Notes under the pieces: model-generated
What the model was told of the DNA's origin: nothing
The model's input: only the letters and a program-made list of their open reading frames with translations
The model's database searches: none
Made by a program: the position numbers and the translations under genes
In this document: in pieces, positions 34,908-43,672 of the stretch
How the letters are laid out: every line of letters begins with the position of its first letter
Position numbering within the stretch: the first letter of the stretch is position 1
Source: Sulfopaludibacter sp035606355
Lineage (GTDB): Bacteria > Acidobacteriota > Terriglobia > Bryobacterales > Bryobacteraceae
Length of the DNA stretch: 64,000 bases
Assembly: GCA_035606355.1 (NCBI GenBank)
Contig: DATNFO010000015.1
Coordinates: forward strand, 124,001-188,000
Direction: 5' to 3'

Positions 34908-36113
34908 TCAGCGCGTAAACAACGCGTCGCCCAGAATAATTTCCTGCATCTTTGAATACTGGTGAATATTCCAGAGCCATTGCCATCCGACTTTGTACAC
35001 GTTTGGCGTTTGATAGAAAATGATTTCTTTGTTCAGTGTCTTCGTCTTGGCGTAGAAGATTTTTCCGGCAAAACTCTTGTTGGCGGCCGGCGTGCCCTGA
35101 CTAGTCGGGTTGTCCGACCTGTCGTGCTTGTATCCGTAGGCGCCGTCAGTGGATACCGGGTCATTGTTCATGCAGAAATTGAGCGACCGGTTGTACAATT
35201 GTCCGGAATCCTCTCCGGGCATGGAGACATACGAATCGCCCAACCTGGCTTTGAAGTCCCTCGCGAAGCCAAGATCGCCGACGCGCGGCGTGCAGAAGGG
35301 ATAGCAGAACGGCCCACCGCCATCGATGATCTTGCCGTAGAGGTACTGCAGGTGGTGCGCGCATACAACTGCCAGCGCGGCGCCGAGACTGTGTCCCGTG
35401 ACAATGACGCGGGCCTTGGGATAGCGCGTAAGCTGCGCCTTCACCTCAAGAGAAATGTCGATACTCATGCTGCGATAGAGTTCCAGAAAGCCCCGGCGAA
35501 TTTTGGCGTTCGCGCACCACCACGGCGTATCCTGGCGTCCCGTAAAGTTCGCCGCATAATCCACGTTGCTGAATCCGGTCTCGGCCGATCCGCTGAAACC
35601 GGCCATCATCGGATTCAGGGTTTCGCCTTGATCGCTGCGGGAGCCGCGGAAGACCACGTAAATGTGTTGGAAATCTTTATTCCGGTTTCTGGCCCTGCGG
35701 TCCGCGGTCACGACGATGATCAGGTAGCCCGCGCGGGGGTCATTGAGTCCCCGCCGCCTGAGGCCGCGCGATCCCTCGAAGACGAGTTCGACTTCGCCCG
35801 TCGACGCTCCCGTAAACACGTCGGACTTGTCCTTCAGGAACTTCTCGATTTTGGCTCCGTTAAAAGATTCGTCATGGGTCGCCATGCCGTAGATTTCCGA
35901 CGCGTAGCCAATCGCGCGACCCACGGCAAATGGGGGAAAAGGCGTCCCGGCGTAGTTCGATTCGATAATTGTTCGGAGTTCCGACTCGTAGCCGGTTAAA
36001 AACTGCTCACCGCATATGCAGCTTGCAATGTCGTTGTAAGGTCCGAACTGGACCTGATTCTTGCAGTTCTTGCATTTCTTGGGAGAGCGCTGTTTGGGCC
36101 CGAAGAATGGCAT
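34908..36113 (-). CDS. Class 3 (alpha/beta) lipase with N-terminal zinc ribbon, candidate T6SS lipase effector
   Basis: 401 residues, no signal peptide. The lipase class 3 fold shows YVVFRGSRSD (oxyanion region), the nucleophile elbow VTGHSLGAA (S242), a likely catalytic Asp in CMNNDPVSTDG and a His in NIHQYSKM near the C-terminus. The N-terminal 40 residues hold four Cys in CKNC and CICG, a probable zinc ribbon. Exported phospholipases of T6SS (Tle families) also lack signal peptides and use a GHSLG/GxSxG elbow. The gene lies inside the tss operons but on the opposite strand. Start: ATG 36113 has GGAG eight bases upstream, better than ATG 36143. No obvious immunity gene is adjacent on its strand. 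Confidence 0.82.
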   Translation of the reverse strand: MPFFGPKQRSPKKCKNCKNQVQFGPYNDIASCICGEQFLTGYESELRTIIESNYAGTPFPPFAVGRAIGYASEIYGMATHDESFNGAKIEKFLKDKSDVFTGASTGEVELVFEGSRGLRRRGLNDPRAGYLIIVVTADRRARNRNKDFQHIYVVFRGSRSDQGETLNPMMAGFSGSAETGFSNVDYAANFTGRQDTPWWCANAKIRRGFLELYRSMSIDISLEVKAQLTRYPKARVIVTGHSLGAALAVVCAHHLQYLYGKIIDGGGPFCYPFCTPRVGDLGFARDFKARLGDSYVSMPGEDSGQLYNRSLNFCMNNDPVSTDGAYGYKHDRSDNPTSQGTPAANKSFAGKIFYAKTKTLNKEIIFYQTPNVYKVGWQWLWNIHQYSKMQEIILGDALFTR

Positions 36114-36279
36114 CTGAAGTCTCCTCGCCGCTACGGACGGCATGAACTCACGAGCGCCCGTGGCGGGCGGATGTTTGATCAGTATACTCCGGCAGGCGCT
36201 AATTAGAACGCTTGTTTTGACGATTTGACGATTTCTCGAGCATGAATTTTTCGTAATTACGCTGCGTTCTGTAAACGCT

Positions 36280-36292
36280 CAAAATTGAACAG
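36280..36292 (+). promoter_or_regulatory. Shared motif CAAAATTGAACAG, copy 2 (upstream of tssG)
   Basis: Exact motif in the 220-base divergent gap between the lipase and tssG, 41 bases before the tssG start. Here the dyad is longer (TCAA-AA-TTGA). The sequence GATACTATAT follows 20-29 bases downstream and could be a -10 box. Confidence 0.6.
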
Positions 36293-36333
36293 CCGAATGC
36301 GCGCGAACTGGCGATACTATATGATTCTCCATT

Positions 36334-37395
36334 GTGTCGCCGGCCCAAAAGAAAGAACCTCGCACGGGATGGAACGGGTCTTTACCCGTTCGCGACTGGC
36401 TATATACCGAACCGTGGGAGTTTGAATTCTTTCAGGCGATTCGTCTGCTCGAAGCCCTGAGCCCGTCCCGGCGTCCGCCCGGCGAGGGCTCCGGTCCCGA
36501 TGACGAAGTAGTTCACCTCACCTCGCGCATCGCTCTGGATTTTCCCGCCAGCGAGTTGCAGGAGCTGCTTCCCGCGGATGCCACGCAGCCTCCCACCCTG
36601 GTGACGAACCTGATGGCGCTGGGCGGTCCATCCGGTCCGCTGCCCGAGCCCGATACGGAGATGGTGCTCGAGCGCCTGTGGGACAAAGATACGGCGGTCC
36701 GCGACTTCCTCGACATTTTTCATCACCGCTTGCTCTCGCTGCTGGTGCGGGTCCGCAAGGCGCACGACCCGGCATTCACGACGGTGCGTCCCGAAGAGGG
36801 GGCGGTTGCCAAACACCTCTACGCGATTTTCGGCATGGGTCACGCTTCGCTGCGCAACCGGTTGCGTGCCGATGACCGGGCGCTGCTGTTCTACTCCGGC
36901 ATTCTGTCGCAACATCCGCGATCGGCGGCGGGGCTGGAACGGCTGCTGTCGGATTATTTTCAGGTGGGCGCGCGCGTGAGCCAGTTCGGCGGCTCGTGGT
37001 GCCAGCTCGATCCCGATCAGTGGACCACTCTAGGACGCTCCGGACAGAACCGCTCGCTGGGCACGCAAGCGATGCTCGGCACCCGCGCATGGAACCAGGC
37101 CGGCAGTTTTCAGGTGAACCTGGGGCCTTTGAACATCGTGGAGTTCGTCGAGTTTTTGCCGGTGGGGTCGGCGTATGAACCGCTCTGCGAATTGACGCGC
37201 TACTACGCCGGCGAAACGCTGGCGTTCAGCTTCCGGTTGACGCTCAAAGCCGCCGATGTGCCGGGCACGCGCCTGAAACGCGACTCGTGGCTTGGCTGGA
37301 CTACCTGGCTGAATACCAAAGGCGCGGCCGGGGACGATTCGCAAGTGCGCTTGGGTAGCGGATGGAACGCGTCCGCCGCGCGTGGAAAGGTCTGA
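36334..37395 (+). CDS. tssG: T6SS baseplate protein TssG (VasB/ImpH)
   Basis: 353 residues, usual length. TssG features: WEFEFFQAIRLLEAL near the N-terminus, TSRIALDFPASELQEL, NLMALGGPSGPLPEP, FLDIFHHRLLSLLVR, LRADDRALLFYSGILSQHPR and LTRYYAGETLAFSF. It joins TssF and TssE in the baseplate wedge. The GTG start has no ribosome site. A TACTAT box ends only 13 bases before it, so the mRNA may be leaderless or nearly so. It begins the second tss operon under the shared motif. Confidence 0.95.
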   Translation: MSPAQKKEPRTGWNGSLPVRDWLYTEPWEFEFFQAIRLLEALSPSRRPPGEGSGPDDEVVHLTSRIALDFPASELQELLPADATQPPTLVTNLMALGGPSGPLPEPDTEMVLERLWDKDTAVRDFLDIFHHRLLSLLVRVRKAHDPAFTTVRPEEGAVAKHLYAIFGMGHASLRNRLRADDRALLFYSGILSQHPRSAAGLERLLSDYFQVGARVSQFGGSWCQLDPDQWTTLGRSGQNRSLGTQAMLGTRAWNQAGSFQVNLGPLNIVEFVEFLPVGSAYEPLCELTRYYAGETLAFSFRLTLKAADVPGTRLKRDSWLGWTTWLNTKGAAGDDSQVRLGSGWNASAARGKV

Positions 37396-37397
37396 CG

Positions 37398-39341
37398 ATG
37401 GCCACCGCTCAAGGCGTGGAACCGCTCGCTCTGACGACGCCGCTCGGCGACGGCAAGCTGATTCTCACCAACATCCACGGGGACGAACGGATGTCCGGGC
37501 TGTTCCATTACACGCTCGCCATGGTCTCCAGCGACGACGGCCTCGACTTCACCAGCATTGTCGGCAAGGCCGTGACGGTGACGCTGGCATTGCCCAGCGG
37601 CGACAAGGTGTATCGCAATGGCATCGTAGGGCGCTTCGTTCAGGCCGGAAAGAACGCGCGCTTCACCACTTACTATGCCGATATTCATCCGTGGCTCTGG
37701 CTGCTCACGATGAACTCGGATTGCCGCATCTTCCAAAACAAAACCGCGCCCGACATCATCAAGCAGGTGTTCAGCGACCTGGGTTTCACCGATATTCAGG
37801 ACTCGCTGACCGGTTCCTATACCGCGCGCGAATACTGCGTGCAGTACATGGAGAGCTCATTCGATTTCGTATCGCGGCTGATGGAAGAGGAGGGCATCTT
37901 CTACTTCTTCACGCATACCTCTTCGGCGCACAAACTTGTGCTGGCCGACGATGCCAGCGCCTTTGCGCCGCCCACCGGCGGCGGAGCGGTTCACATCCGC
38001 GGCACGGACTCCACGATGGAGGATGAGAACGCGATCAACGAGTGCAGCATGGAGCAGCGGGTGGTAGTAGGACAATACAAGACCACCGATTACAATTTCG
38101 AAACTCCCGCTACGAGTCTGCTGGGAACAGCTTCGGGTTCGGAGACGGCGCGGTCGTTGTATCAGTATCCGGGGAACCACAGTACGCAGAGCGATGGGCA
38201 GACGCTGGCCGGACTGGTGCTGGCATCGCTCGAAGCACCGCAGAAAATCCTGCGCGGCTCCGGCACCTGCCGCGCCTTTCAGGCAGGCGCCAAGTTCACG
38301 CTCTCCGGGCATACGCGGTCCGATCTGAATGCGGATTATGTGTTGAGCCGGGTAAGCTGGAGAGCCGATCAGAACACGGTCTACACCAACTCGTTCGAGG
38401 CTTTCCCGGCAAGCGTTACGTACCGTCCACCGCGAGTGACGCCGCGGCCGAAGATTGTCGGCGTGCAAACCGCAACCGTCACCGGGAAATCCGGCGAAGA
38501 GATTTTCACCGATCAGTACGGCCGCATCAAAGTGAAGTTTCCCTGGGACCAGGGTCCCGACACGGACGAGAAAAGCTCCTGCTGGATTCGCGTTGCGCAA
38601 GGCTGGGCGGGGAAGCAGTGGGGCAGTTTCTTTTTACCGCGCATCGGGCAGGAGGTAGTGGTCACGTTCCTCGAAGGCAATCCCGACCGGCCGCTGATCA
38701 CCGGGTCCGTTTACAATGCCACGCAGACCATCCCGTATTCCGACACTCCCACGAAGAGCACGATCAAATCGCAATCATCCAAGGACGGCTCCGGCAAGTT
38801 CAACGAATTCCGGTTCGAGGATAAGAAAGATTCCGAGGAGGTCTTTCTGCAGGCGCAGAAGGACTTCAATATCACGGTACTGAACGATCAGACCAGCACC
38901 ATCACCAACAACCGCACCACTACGGTGAAAGAGAAGGACGATTCGCTGGTGGTCGATAAAGGGAATCGCTCCATCAAGGTGAACACCGGAAACGAGACGC
39001 ACGAAGTCAAAGGCAAGCGCGACCTGACCGTCACCGATAACGAGTCGCACACCAACAAGGCCGACTTCAAGCAGGAGGTCACCGGGAATTTCACATTGAA
39101 GGTGAGCGGCGATATCACGATCGAGGCGACCGGCAACATCAAGATGAAATCCGGCCAGGCGTTCACCAACGAATCCGGCACGGACTTCACGAACAAAGCG
39201 GGCACGTCCATGACCAACAAAGCCGGCACGACCATGGAGAACAACGCCGGGGTATCGTTGACGAACAAGGGAAGCGCCAGCCAGACGGTGGATGGCGGCG
39301 GCATGCTCACGCTCAAGGGCGGAATGGTCAAGATTAATTAG
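37398..39341 (+). CDS. vgrG: T6SS spike protein VgrG (TssI)
   Basis: 647 residues. The gp27/gp44-like part has LFHYTLAMVSSDDGLDF, YCVQYMESSFDFVSRLMEEE and GIFYFF. The gp5 OB fold has DQYGRIKVKFPWDQGPD, CWIRVAQGWAGKQWGSFFLP, RIGQEVVVTFLEGNPDRPLI. The needle tail has short repeats such as TNKAGTSMTNKAGTTMENN, giving the triple-stranded beta helix. No enzymatic C-terminal extension, so it is a structural VgrG that would carry the PAAR-like tip and cargo. ATG 37398 follows the tssG stop by 2 bases; the longer frame starts inside tssG. Two bases separate it from the MORN-type gene. Confidence 0.97.
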   Translation: MATAQGVEPLALTTPLGDGKLILTNIHGDERMSGLFHYTLAMVSSDDGLDFTSIVGKAVTVTLALPSGDKVYRNGIVGRFVQAGKNARFTTYYADIHPWLWLLTMNSDCRIFQNKTAPDIIKQVFSDLGFTDIQDSLTGSYTAREYCVQYMESSFDFVSRLMEEEGIFYFFTHTSSAHKLVLADDASAFAPPTGGGAVHIRGTDSTMEDENAINECSMEQRVVVGQYKTTDYNFETPATSLLGTASGSETARSLYQYPGNHSTQSDGQTLAGLVLASLEAPQKILRGSGTCRAFQAGAKFTLSGHTRSDLNADYVLSRVSWRADQNTVYTNSFEAFPASVTYRPPRVTPRPKIVGVQTATVTGKSGEEIFTDQYGRIKVKFPWDQGPDTDEKSSCWIRVAQGWAGKQWGSFFLPRIGQEVVVTFLEGNPDRPLITGSVYNATQTIPYSDTPTKSTIKSQSSKDGSGKFNEFRFEDKKDSEEVFLQAQKDFNITVLNDQTSTITNNRTTTVKEKDDSLVVDKGNRSIKVNTGNETHEVKGKRDLTVTDNESHTNKADFKQEVTGNFTLKVSGDITIEATGNIKMKSGQAFTNESGTDFTNKAGTSMTNKAGTTMENNAGVSLTNKGSASQTVDGGGMLTLKGGMVKIN

Positions 39342-39343
39342 CC

Positions 39344-39829
39344 ATGACAGAGCAGGCGGCAAGCGAGAAAGTCGTGATCAAAGACGCGGACGGCAACGTC
39401 ACCGAAGAGGCTGCCATGCAGAACGGCATGCTGGAAGGCGAGACGGTGCTGTATGCCAAGGGCCGCGTGCAGGCCCGGTTACAGTTTCATGAAGGAAAGC
39501 AGCACGGCGAAGCGGTATTTCTCGACGAGGCCGGCGAAATCAAAGTAAAGTCGAAATACGAGGCTGGGACGTTGCAAGGGGAGTCGCTTTATTACGGCGA
39601 CGCCGGCAAAGTTATCCGAAAAGCCGCATATTCTAAGGGCGAATTGCACGGTTGGGTGATAGACTATTACCCCAATGGGAAAGCGCGCGAAATTTCGCGC
39701 TATGCCGAAGGTGTGTTGAACGGGCAAGTGATCCGCTACGACAAAGACGGCAACGCGACCGAGCGGCTGTGTTTTGAAAAAGGGAAGCAGCGCCCGTGCC
39801 CGCAGGCGGCGGCGCCGAAGAAGAAGTAG
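39344..39829 (+). CDS. MORN-variant repeat protein (YwqK-like) beside vgrG
   Basis: 161 residues built of about six MORN_2-type repeats: GMLEGETVLYAKGRVQAR, GKQHGEAVFLDEAGEIKVKS, GTLQGESLYYGDAGKVIRK, GELHGWVIDYYPNGKAREIS, GVLNGQVIRYDKDGNATE. Such proteins are sometimes annotated as antitoxin YwqK. In T6SS clusters they may serve as immunity or as assembly scaffolds for the spike. The C-terminus is Lys-rich (PKKK), with no signal peptide. The 2-base spacing from vgrG means co-translation, so it very probably acts on VgrG or its load. Confidence 0.8.
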   Translation: MTEQAASEKVVIKDADGNVTEEAAMQNGMLEGETVLYAKGRVQARLQFHEGKQHGEAVFLDEAGEIKVKSKYEAGTLQGESLYYGDAGKVIRKAAYSKGELHGWVIDYYPNGKAREISRYAEGVLNGQVIRYDKDGNATERLCFEKGKQRPCPQAAAPKKK

Positions 39830-39842
39830 GAGAGCGAGCGAT

Positions 39843-40229
39843 ATGGGCATTCAAGTTTGTAACGGAGCTTCGTTGCAGTGCACGTTTGGGGCTGCGCCAA
39901 GCACGCTGACCGTGCTTCCCGCTAATCGCGTCATGACGGGAACTCCCGCGGCGACGATCATGGACCACATTCCGTTCGTGAACATCATGCCGTTCGGAAT
40001 GTGCCAGACGGAATCGAATCCAGTGGTAGCGGCATTGACTGCCGCGGCGCTCGGAGCGTTTACGCCCGCTCCGTGTATTCCGGTGACGGCGTCGCCTTGG
40101 GTCCCGGGCTCGCCGACGGTGACGATCGGCAATTTTCCGGCACTGAATAATTCTTGCAAACTGATGTGCGAATGGGGCGGCGTAATTCAGGTGGTAGTGC
40201 CGGGCGAATTTACGACTGAGGTTCCTTGA
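39843..40229 (+). CDS. PAAR-like tip protein (DUF4280)
   Basis: 128 residues matching DUF4280, a PAAR-like family that caps the VgrG spike: QVCNGASLQCTFGAAPS, PANRVMTGTPAATIMDHIPF, NIMPFGMC, TPAPCIPVTASPWVPGSPTV and ALNNSCKLMCEWGGVI. The repeated Cys (6 in all) and P/V-rich strands fit a small pointed beta structure. ATG 39843 has GGAGAG nine bases upstream; the longer frame upstream is an Arg-rich shadow of the previous gene. Its place after vgrG supports the tip role. Confidence 0.9.
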   Translation: MGIQVCNGASLQCTFGAAPSTLTVLPANRVMTGTPAATIMDHIPFVNIMPFGMCQTESNPVVAALTAAALGAFTPAPCIPVTASPWVPGSPTVTIGNFPALNNSCKLMCEWGGVIQVVVPGEFTTEVP

Positions 40230-40239
40230 GGTCGCTGTT

Positions 40240-40860
40240 ATGAGTTATCAATTTTCGTTTGATCGGAAACGCCTGCTGGCGCTGATTGCCGGACAGGTTT
40301 TTGTGGCCCTCCTGATGTTTGCCGGTGGTATGGTCGCCGGTATCGCTATGTGGGCGCCTTCGCGCCACGATATCGCGCTGTTGAAGAATAAGGGCGAAGT
40401 GTCGCCGGTAGTAGCCGCGGAAGCGGCTGTGCCCAAACTGCCCGCGATGCCGCAACCGGCGATTCCGCATGCCGCCGAAGCGCCGGCCCCGACGCCTCAA
40501 CCGGCGGCGCCCGCGCCTGCCGAAACCGCGGCAGTCCAGAAACCCGCTCCAGCCGCGCCCGCGGCAGCCCCCGCCGAAACCGCGCCCGTCCGGCTGGTTA
40601 CGTCCGAAGCATCCGGCGAATTCTGCCTGCAATTGGGGTCGTTCGAAAAAGCCGAGAATGCTCGCAAGCTTCAGTCCGATTTGAAAGACAAGGGCATTGC
40701 CGCGATTATTTTCGACCAGACGGACAGCGCGTCGCAACGCACGTGGCATGCCGTACGGGTAGGCGGCTACGGGTCGCTCGATTCGGCGGCGCAGGCGGCG
40801 GCGGATTTTAGTAATAAATGGCGAATTCAGGCGATGGTCCGGCGGTCGGATTCGTTATAA
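40240..40860 (+). CDS. Membrane-anchored SPOR-domain protein in the T6SS operon
   Basis: 206 residues. One N-terminal transmembrane helix (about 12-38), a Pro/Ala linker of ~80 residues (repeated PAPAP and AAPAE stretches) able to cross the periplasm, and a C-terminal SPOR domain (FCLQLGSFEKAENARKLQSD, VRVGGYGSLDSA, about 128-200). SPOR domains bind peptidoglycan stripped of stem peptides, usually at division sites. In this operon it may help open or mark the wall where the T6SS membrane complex crosses it. It begins 10 bases after the PAAR-like gene. Confidence 0.85.
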   Translation: MSYQFSFDRKRLLALIAGQVFVALLMFAGGMVAGIAMWAPSRHDIALLKNKGEVSPVVAAEAAVPKLPAMPQPAIPHAAEAPAPTPQPAAPAPAETAAVQKPAPAAPAAAPAETAPVRLVTSEASGEFCLQLGSFEKAENARKLQSDLKDKGIAAIIFDQTDSASQRTWHAVRVGGYGSLDSAAQAAADFSNKWRIQAMVRRSDSL

Positions 40861-40905
40861 ATCGGCTTATTTTCCTCCGTTTCGCAACAGGCGTATCACG
40901 TTGTC

Positions 40906-40918
40906 CAATATTGAACAG
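40906..40918 (+). promoter_or_regulatory. Shared motif, copy 3 (CAATATTGAACAG, upstream of tssJ)
   Basis: One base differs from the other copies (A to T inside the core), and the core stays a perfect CAA-TA-TTG dyad. It lies in the 142-base gap between the SPOR gene and tssJ, 84 bases before the tssJ start. A T-run (TTTTTT) follows directly. Confidence 0.55.
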
Positions 40919-41002
40919 TTTTTTCTCCAACTTACGCCACAATAATTAATTCCGAATTTTCGAAAACGGGCCGCCAGGCAGCAAAGAGGCCCAGGTGCTC
41001 GC

Positions 41003-41491
41003 ATGGCGATCGTACTCATCCGTCGGTGTGTCGTGGTGACCGCAATCTCCCTCCTTCTGGGTGGCTGCGGCACGAAGGATAAACTCGTTCCGAAGGGCCT
41101 CCCCGGTCTGCCCAACCCCAAACAAAAATTCTCGGTGCAGGTGAACGTTTCCGATGGGGCGAACGACAATAGTCCGATCCCCGTCGATTTTGTCGTGGTT
41201 GTGGACAAAAAGCTTCAGGCCGAAGTCGCCAAACTGGCGGCGAAGGATTGGTTTGAGCGCCGCATCCAGATTGTCCGGGATTTCCCGGGCAAGGTGGAAG
41301 TCGTTTCGTGGGAGTGGGTACCAGGGCAGCACGCCGGGCCCATTTCGGTGGCTGTGAACCCCCGGGCGCGGCTGGGATATTTCTTTGCCAATTACCTGAA
41401 TGGCGGCGATCACCGGGCCGTCGTGGATTTGAAGTCGGCCGTCCTATTGAACTTGGGGCCGCAGGATTTTGCAGTGCAGCCGTTGAGATAG
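41003..41491 (+). CDS. tssJ: T6SS outer-membrane lipoprotein, TssJ-like
   Basis: 162 residues. The N-terminal signal peptide ends in the lipobox LLGGC, so the mature protein begins with lipidated Cys22 or so. The rest is beta-rich (FSVQVNVSDGANDNSPIPVD, FVVVVDKKLQ). This fits TssJ, which anchors TssM to the outer membrane, and the gene is the first of the standard run J-K-L-M. Similarity to classical TssJ by eye is weak, so the assignment rests on lipobox, size, fold type and gene order. It starts the third tss operon, with the shared motif upstream. Confidence 0.75.
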   Translation: MAIVLIRRCVVVTAISLLLGGCGTKDKLVPKGLPGLPNPKQKFSVQVNVSDGANDNSPIPVDFVVVVDKKLQAEVAKLAAKDWFERRIQIVRDFPGKVEVVSWEWVPGQHAGPISVAVNPRARLGYFFANYLNGGDHRAVVDLKSAVLLNLGPQDFAVQPLR

Positions 41492-41507
41492 CGAACAGGA
41501 GACCCGC

Positions 41508-42833
41508 TTGCAGGCCAACGATATTCCAGAGGCGATACAGTGGCACGAAGGCATGCTGCTTTCGCCGCAGCACTTTCAGCAAAGCGCATGGCGCCATGAG
41601 TTGCTGGTGCAGTATGGAGCCCTGCTGGTTTCGCCGTATTGCTGGGGCGTTCGCCGCCTGAGTCTGGATACTAAGCTGCTGCCGAGCGGCGTTTTCCGCG
41701 TCCTGGAACTGGAAGCCGTCATGCCGGACGGGTCGCTGGTCACCCTGGAAGCGAATGACGATCGCGAGCTGATGCTGGATCTGGCTCCCTTTGCCGAGCA
41801 GATGCGGCAGGGAGAGGTGGCGATCTACCTGATCATTCCCGCCAGAACCAGCGGCGGCAAGGGCACGCTGTCCCGCTATGAGGCGTTCGACGGCCCGGCG
41901 ATCGCCGACGAAAACACCGGCGATGGCGATCTGCGCGTGCCGCGATTGCGGCCTCGCGTGTCGTTAATGGCCGGGGAGGCTCCGCCGCCGAAATATGTGA
42001 GCCTCACGCTGGGCAAGGTGCGGTTCGAGGATGAAGCACATATCCTCTCCTCGTACGTTCCGCCCACCATGTCCGTGCCGGTGCGTTCGCCTCTGGGCCA
42101 GATGTGCTCGGAGCTGACGGTGCGTCTGCGCGAGAAGGCCATGTTTGTTTCCGAGCAGGTGCGCGCTCCATCGGCGGTGGCGGATATGCCGCTGCTCATG
42201 GAAAACCGCGCCCGCATGCAGAGCCTGGTGGGTGCTTTGCCGCCATTCGAAGCGATGCTCTCCACCGGCGCGGCTCATCCGCTGCCGCTCTATATACAGC
42301 TTTGTGCGCTCGCCGGCCAGCTCTCTGCGCTGGGAGTGAGTTTGCTGCCGCCCGTTTTTCCGCCGTACAACCATAGCGATCTGCGGGCCACGTTCCAGGA
42401 AGTGCTGGATTTTGCGCTACGCATGACCAACGAAGGCGTGCCGGAGAGTTACGACGCATACCCGTTCCAACTGCGCGACCGCGTATTCAGCCTGAGCTTC
42501 GATACGCTGTGGTCAACGCGCCGGCTGGTGCTCGGAATGCGCATGTCCACGGGCGTTTCGGAAAAGGAAATGATCGCTTGGGGCGAGGAGTGTCTGATCG
42601 GCAGCGAGAGCCTGATTCCTTCGCTGCGCGACCGGCGCATCCGCGGGGCGCAGCGCGCGTTTATCGAAAAAGATCAGGATTTACTGCCCGTCCGCGGCGT
42701 GCTGCTGTTTTCCCTGCAGCCGGACCCGGAGTTCATCAAGCCGGGCGAGCGCTTGCTAGTTCTTAATTTCGGTGACAGAGGCCGGGCGTTCAGCCCGCTC
42801 GAGATGGTGTTGTACGTCAAGTATGACGAGTAG
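41508..42833 (+). CDS. tssK: T6SS baseplate-membrane linker TssK (VasE/ImpJ)
   Basis: 441 residues, typical length. Signature N-terminus IQWHEGMLLSPQHFQQS, then YGALLVSPYCWGVRRLSLD, LEANDDRELMLDLAPF, LMENRARMQSLVG and GALPPFEAML. TssK forms trimers that join the baseplate wedges to TssL/TssM. The start is TTG 41508, supported by AGGAG seven bases upstream and by the conserved N-terminus; there is no ATG close enough. It follows tssJ by 16 bases. Confidence 0.95.
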   Translation: MQANDIPEAIQWHEGMLLSPQHFQQSAWRHELLVQYGALLVSPYCWGVRRLSLDTKLLPSGVFRVLELEAVMPDGSLVTLEANDDRELMLDLAPFAEQMRQGEVAIYLIIPARTSGGKGTLSRYEAFDGPAIADENTGDGDLRVPRLRPRVSLMAGEAPPPKYVSLTLGKVRFEDEAHILSSYVPPTMSVPVRSPLGQMCSELTVRLREKAMFVSEQVRAPSAVADMPLLMENRARMQSLVGALPPFEAMLSTGAAHPLPLYIQLCALAGQLSALGVSLLPPVFPPYNHSDLRATFQEVLDFALRMTNEGVPESYDAYPFQLRDRVFSLSFDTLWSTRRLVLGMRMSTGVSEKEMIAWGEECLIGSESLIPSLRDRRIRGAQRAFIEKDQDLLPVRGVLLFSLQPDPEFIKPGERLLVLNFGDRGRAFSPLEMVLYVKYDE

Positions 42834-42850
42834 TCAGGAGACCCCAGTAC

Positions 42851-43672
42851 ATGGAACCCAGCCGTTACCCGAGTTCGTTTTTGTTGGCGCGATTTCGCGA
42901 ATTCTACCGTGAGGTGGCGCGTCTGCGCCGGATTGTAGAACTTGCGACGCCCATGCAAGGCGAACAAGAGGCTGAAATGGCAATGGCTGCCGGCGCTTCC
43001 CGCGGAACCGGCGGCGCGCCCGTGTATGTCGAGGCTTCTCAAACCGTCAACGGAGTCTGGCAGCAACTGTTGACCTTGCTGGAACGACAGGCCATGGAAG
43101 CAGGTCAGGCGGGCGGCGCCTTCGCCTTCGAAGTCTATCGGGAAGCGCAGTATGTGATGGCCGCGCTCGCCGACGAAATCTTCCTGCACCTGGAATGGGA
43201 AGGGCGCAAGAGCTGGCCGCTGCTGGAATCGCGGCTGTTTCAATCGCACATGGCGGGCGAGACCATTTTCCAGCGCCTGGAGCGCCTGCTGCAGCGTCGC
43301 GATCCGTTTTATCTGGATTTGGCTTCGGTGTACTTCATGGCGCTTTCGCTCGGGTTTGAGGGAAAGTTCCGCGGCTCGTCAGACCCCAGCCGGCTGGCGC
43401 ATTATCGCCGCCAGCTTTTCGTGATGATCTACGGCAGGCATCCGAAGCTTTTCACCGAAGACTCGCCGTTGTTTCCAGAGGCCTATCAGAACACCATCGT
43501 GAAGGGCACGCCGCGCAAGCTGCCCGATCAGCGGCTGTGGCTGGCGCTGGTGGCGATGGTGCTGCTGGTGTGGCTGGGCGCCAGCCAGCTCGCCTGGTCG
43601 AGCGTCAGCTCTCCGGTAGCGGACATGATTTGTAAAGTCACCAGCGGGTGCGCGGCGGGTACAACGAAATGA
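42851..43672 (+). CDS. tssL: T6SS inner-membrane protein TssL (DotU/IcmH)
   Basis: 273 residues. The cytoplasmic DotU domain has FREFYREVARLRRIVELATP near the N-terminus, YREAQYVMAALADEIFLHLEW, ESRLFQSHMAGETIFQRLER and LSLGFEGKFRG. One C-terminal transmembrane helix (about 228-250) anchors it. There is no OmpA-like peptidoglycan domain, so wall binding must come from another protein such as the SPOR protein at 40240. GGAGACCCC precedes ATG 42851. The stop overlaps the tssM start (ATGA). Confidence 0.95.
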   Translation: MEPSRYPSSFLLARFREFYREVARLRRIVELATPMQGEQEAEMAMAAGASRGTGGAPVYVEASQTVNGVWQQLLTLLERQAMEAGQAGGAFAFEVYREAQYVMAALADEIFLHLEWEGRKSWPLLESRLFQSHMAGETIFQRLERLLQRRDPFYLDLASVYFMALSLGFEGKFRGSSDPSRLAHYRRQLFVMIYGRHPKLFTEDSPLFPEAYQNTIVKGTPRKLPDQRLWLALVAMVLLVWLGASQLAWSSVSSPVADMICKVTSGCAAGTTK

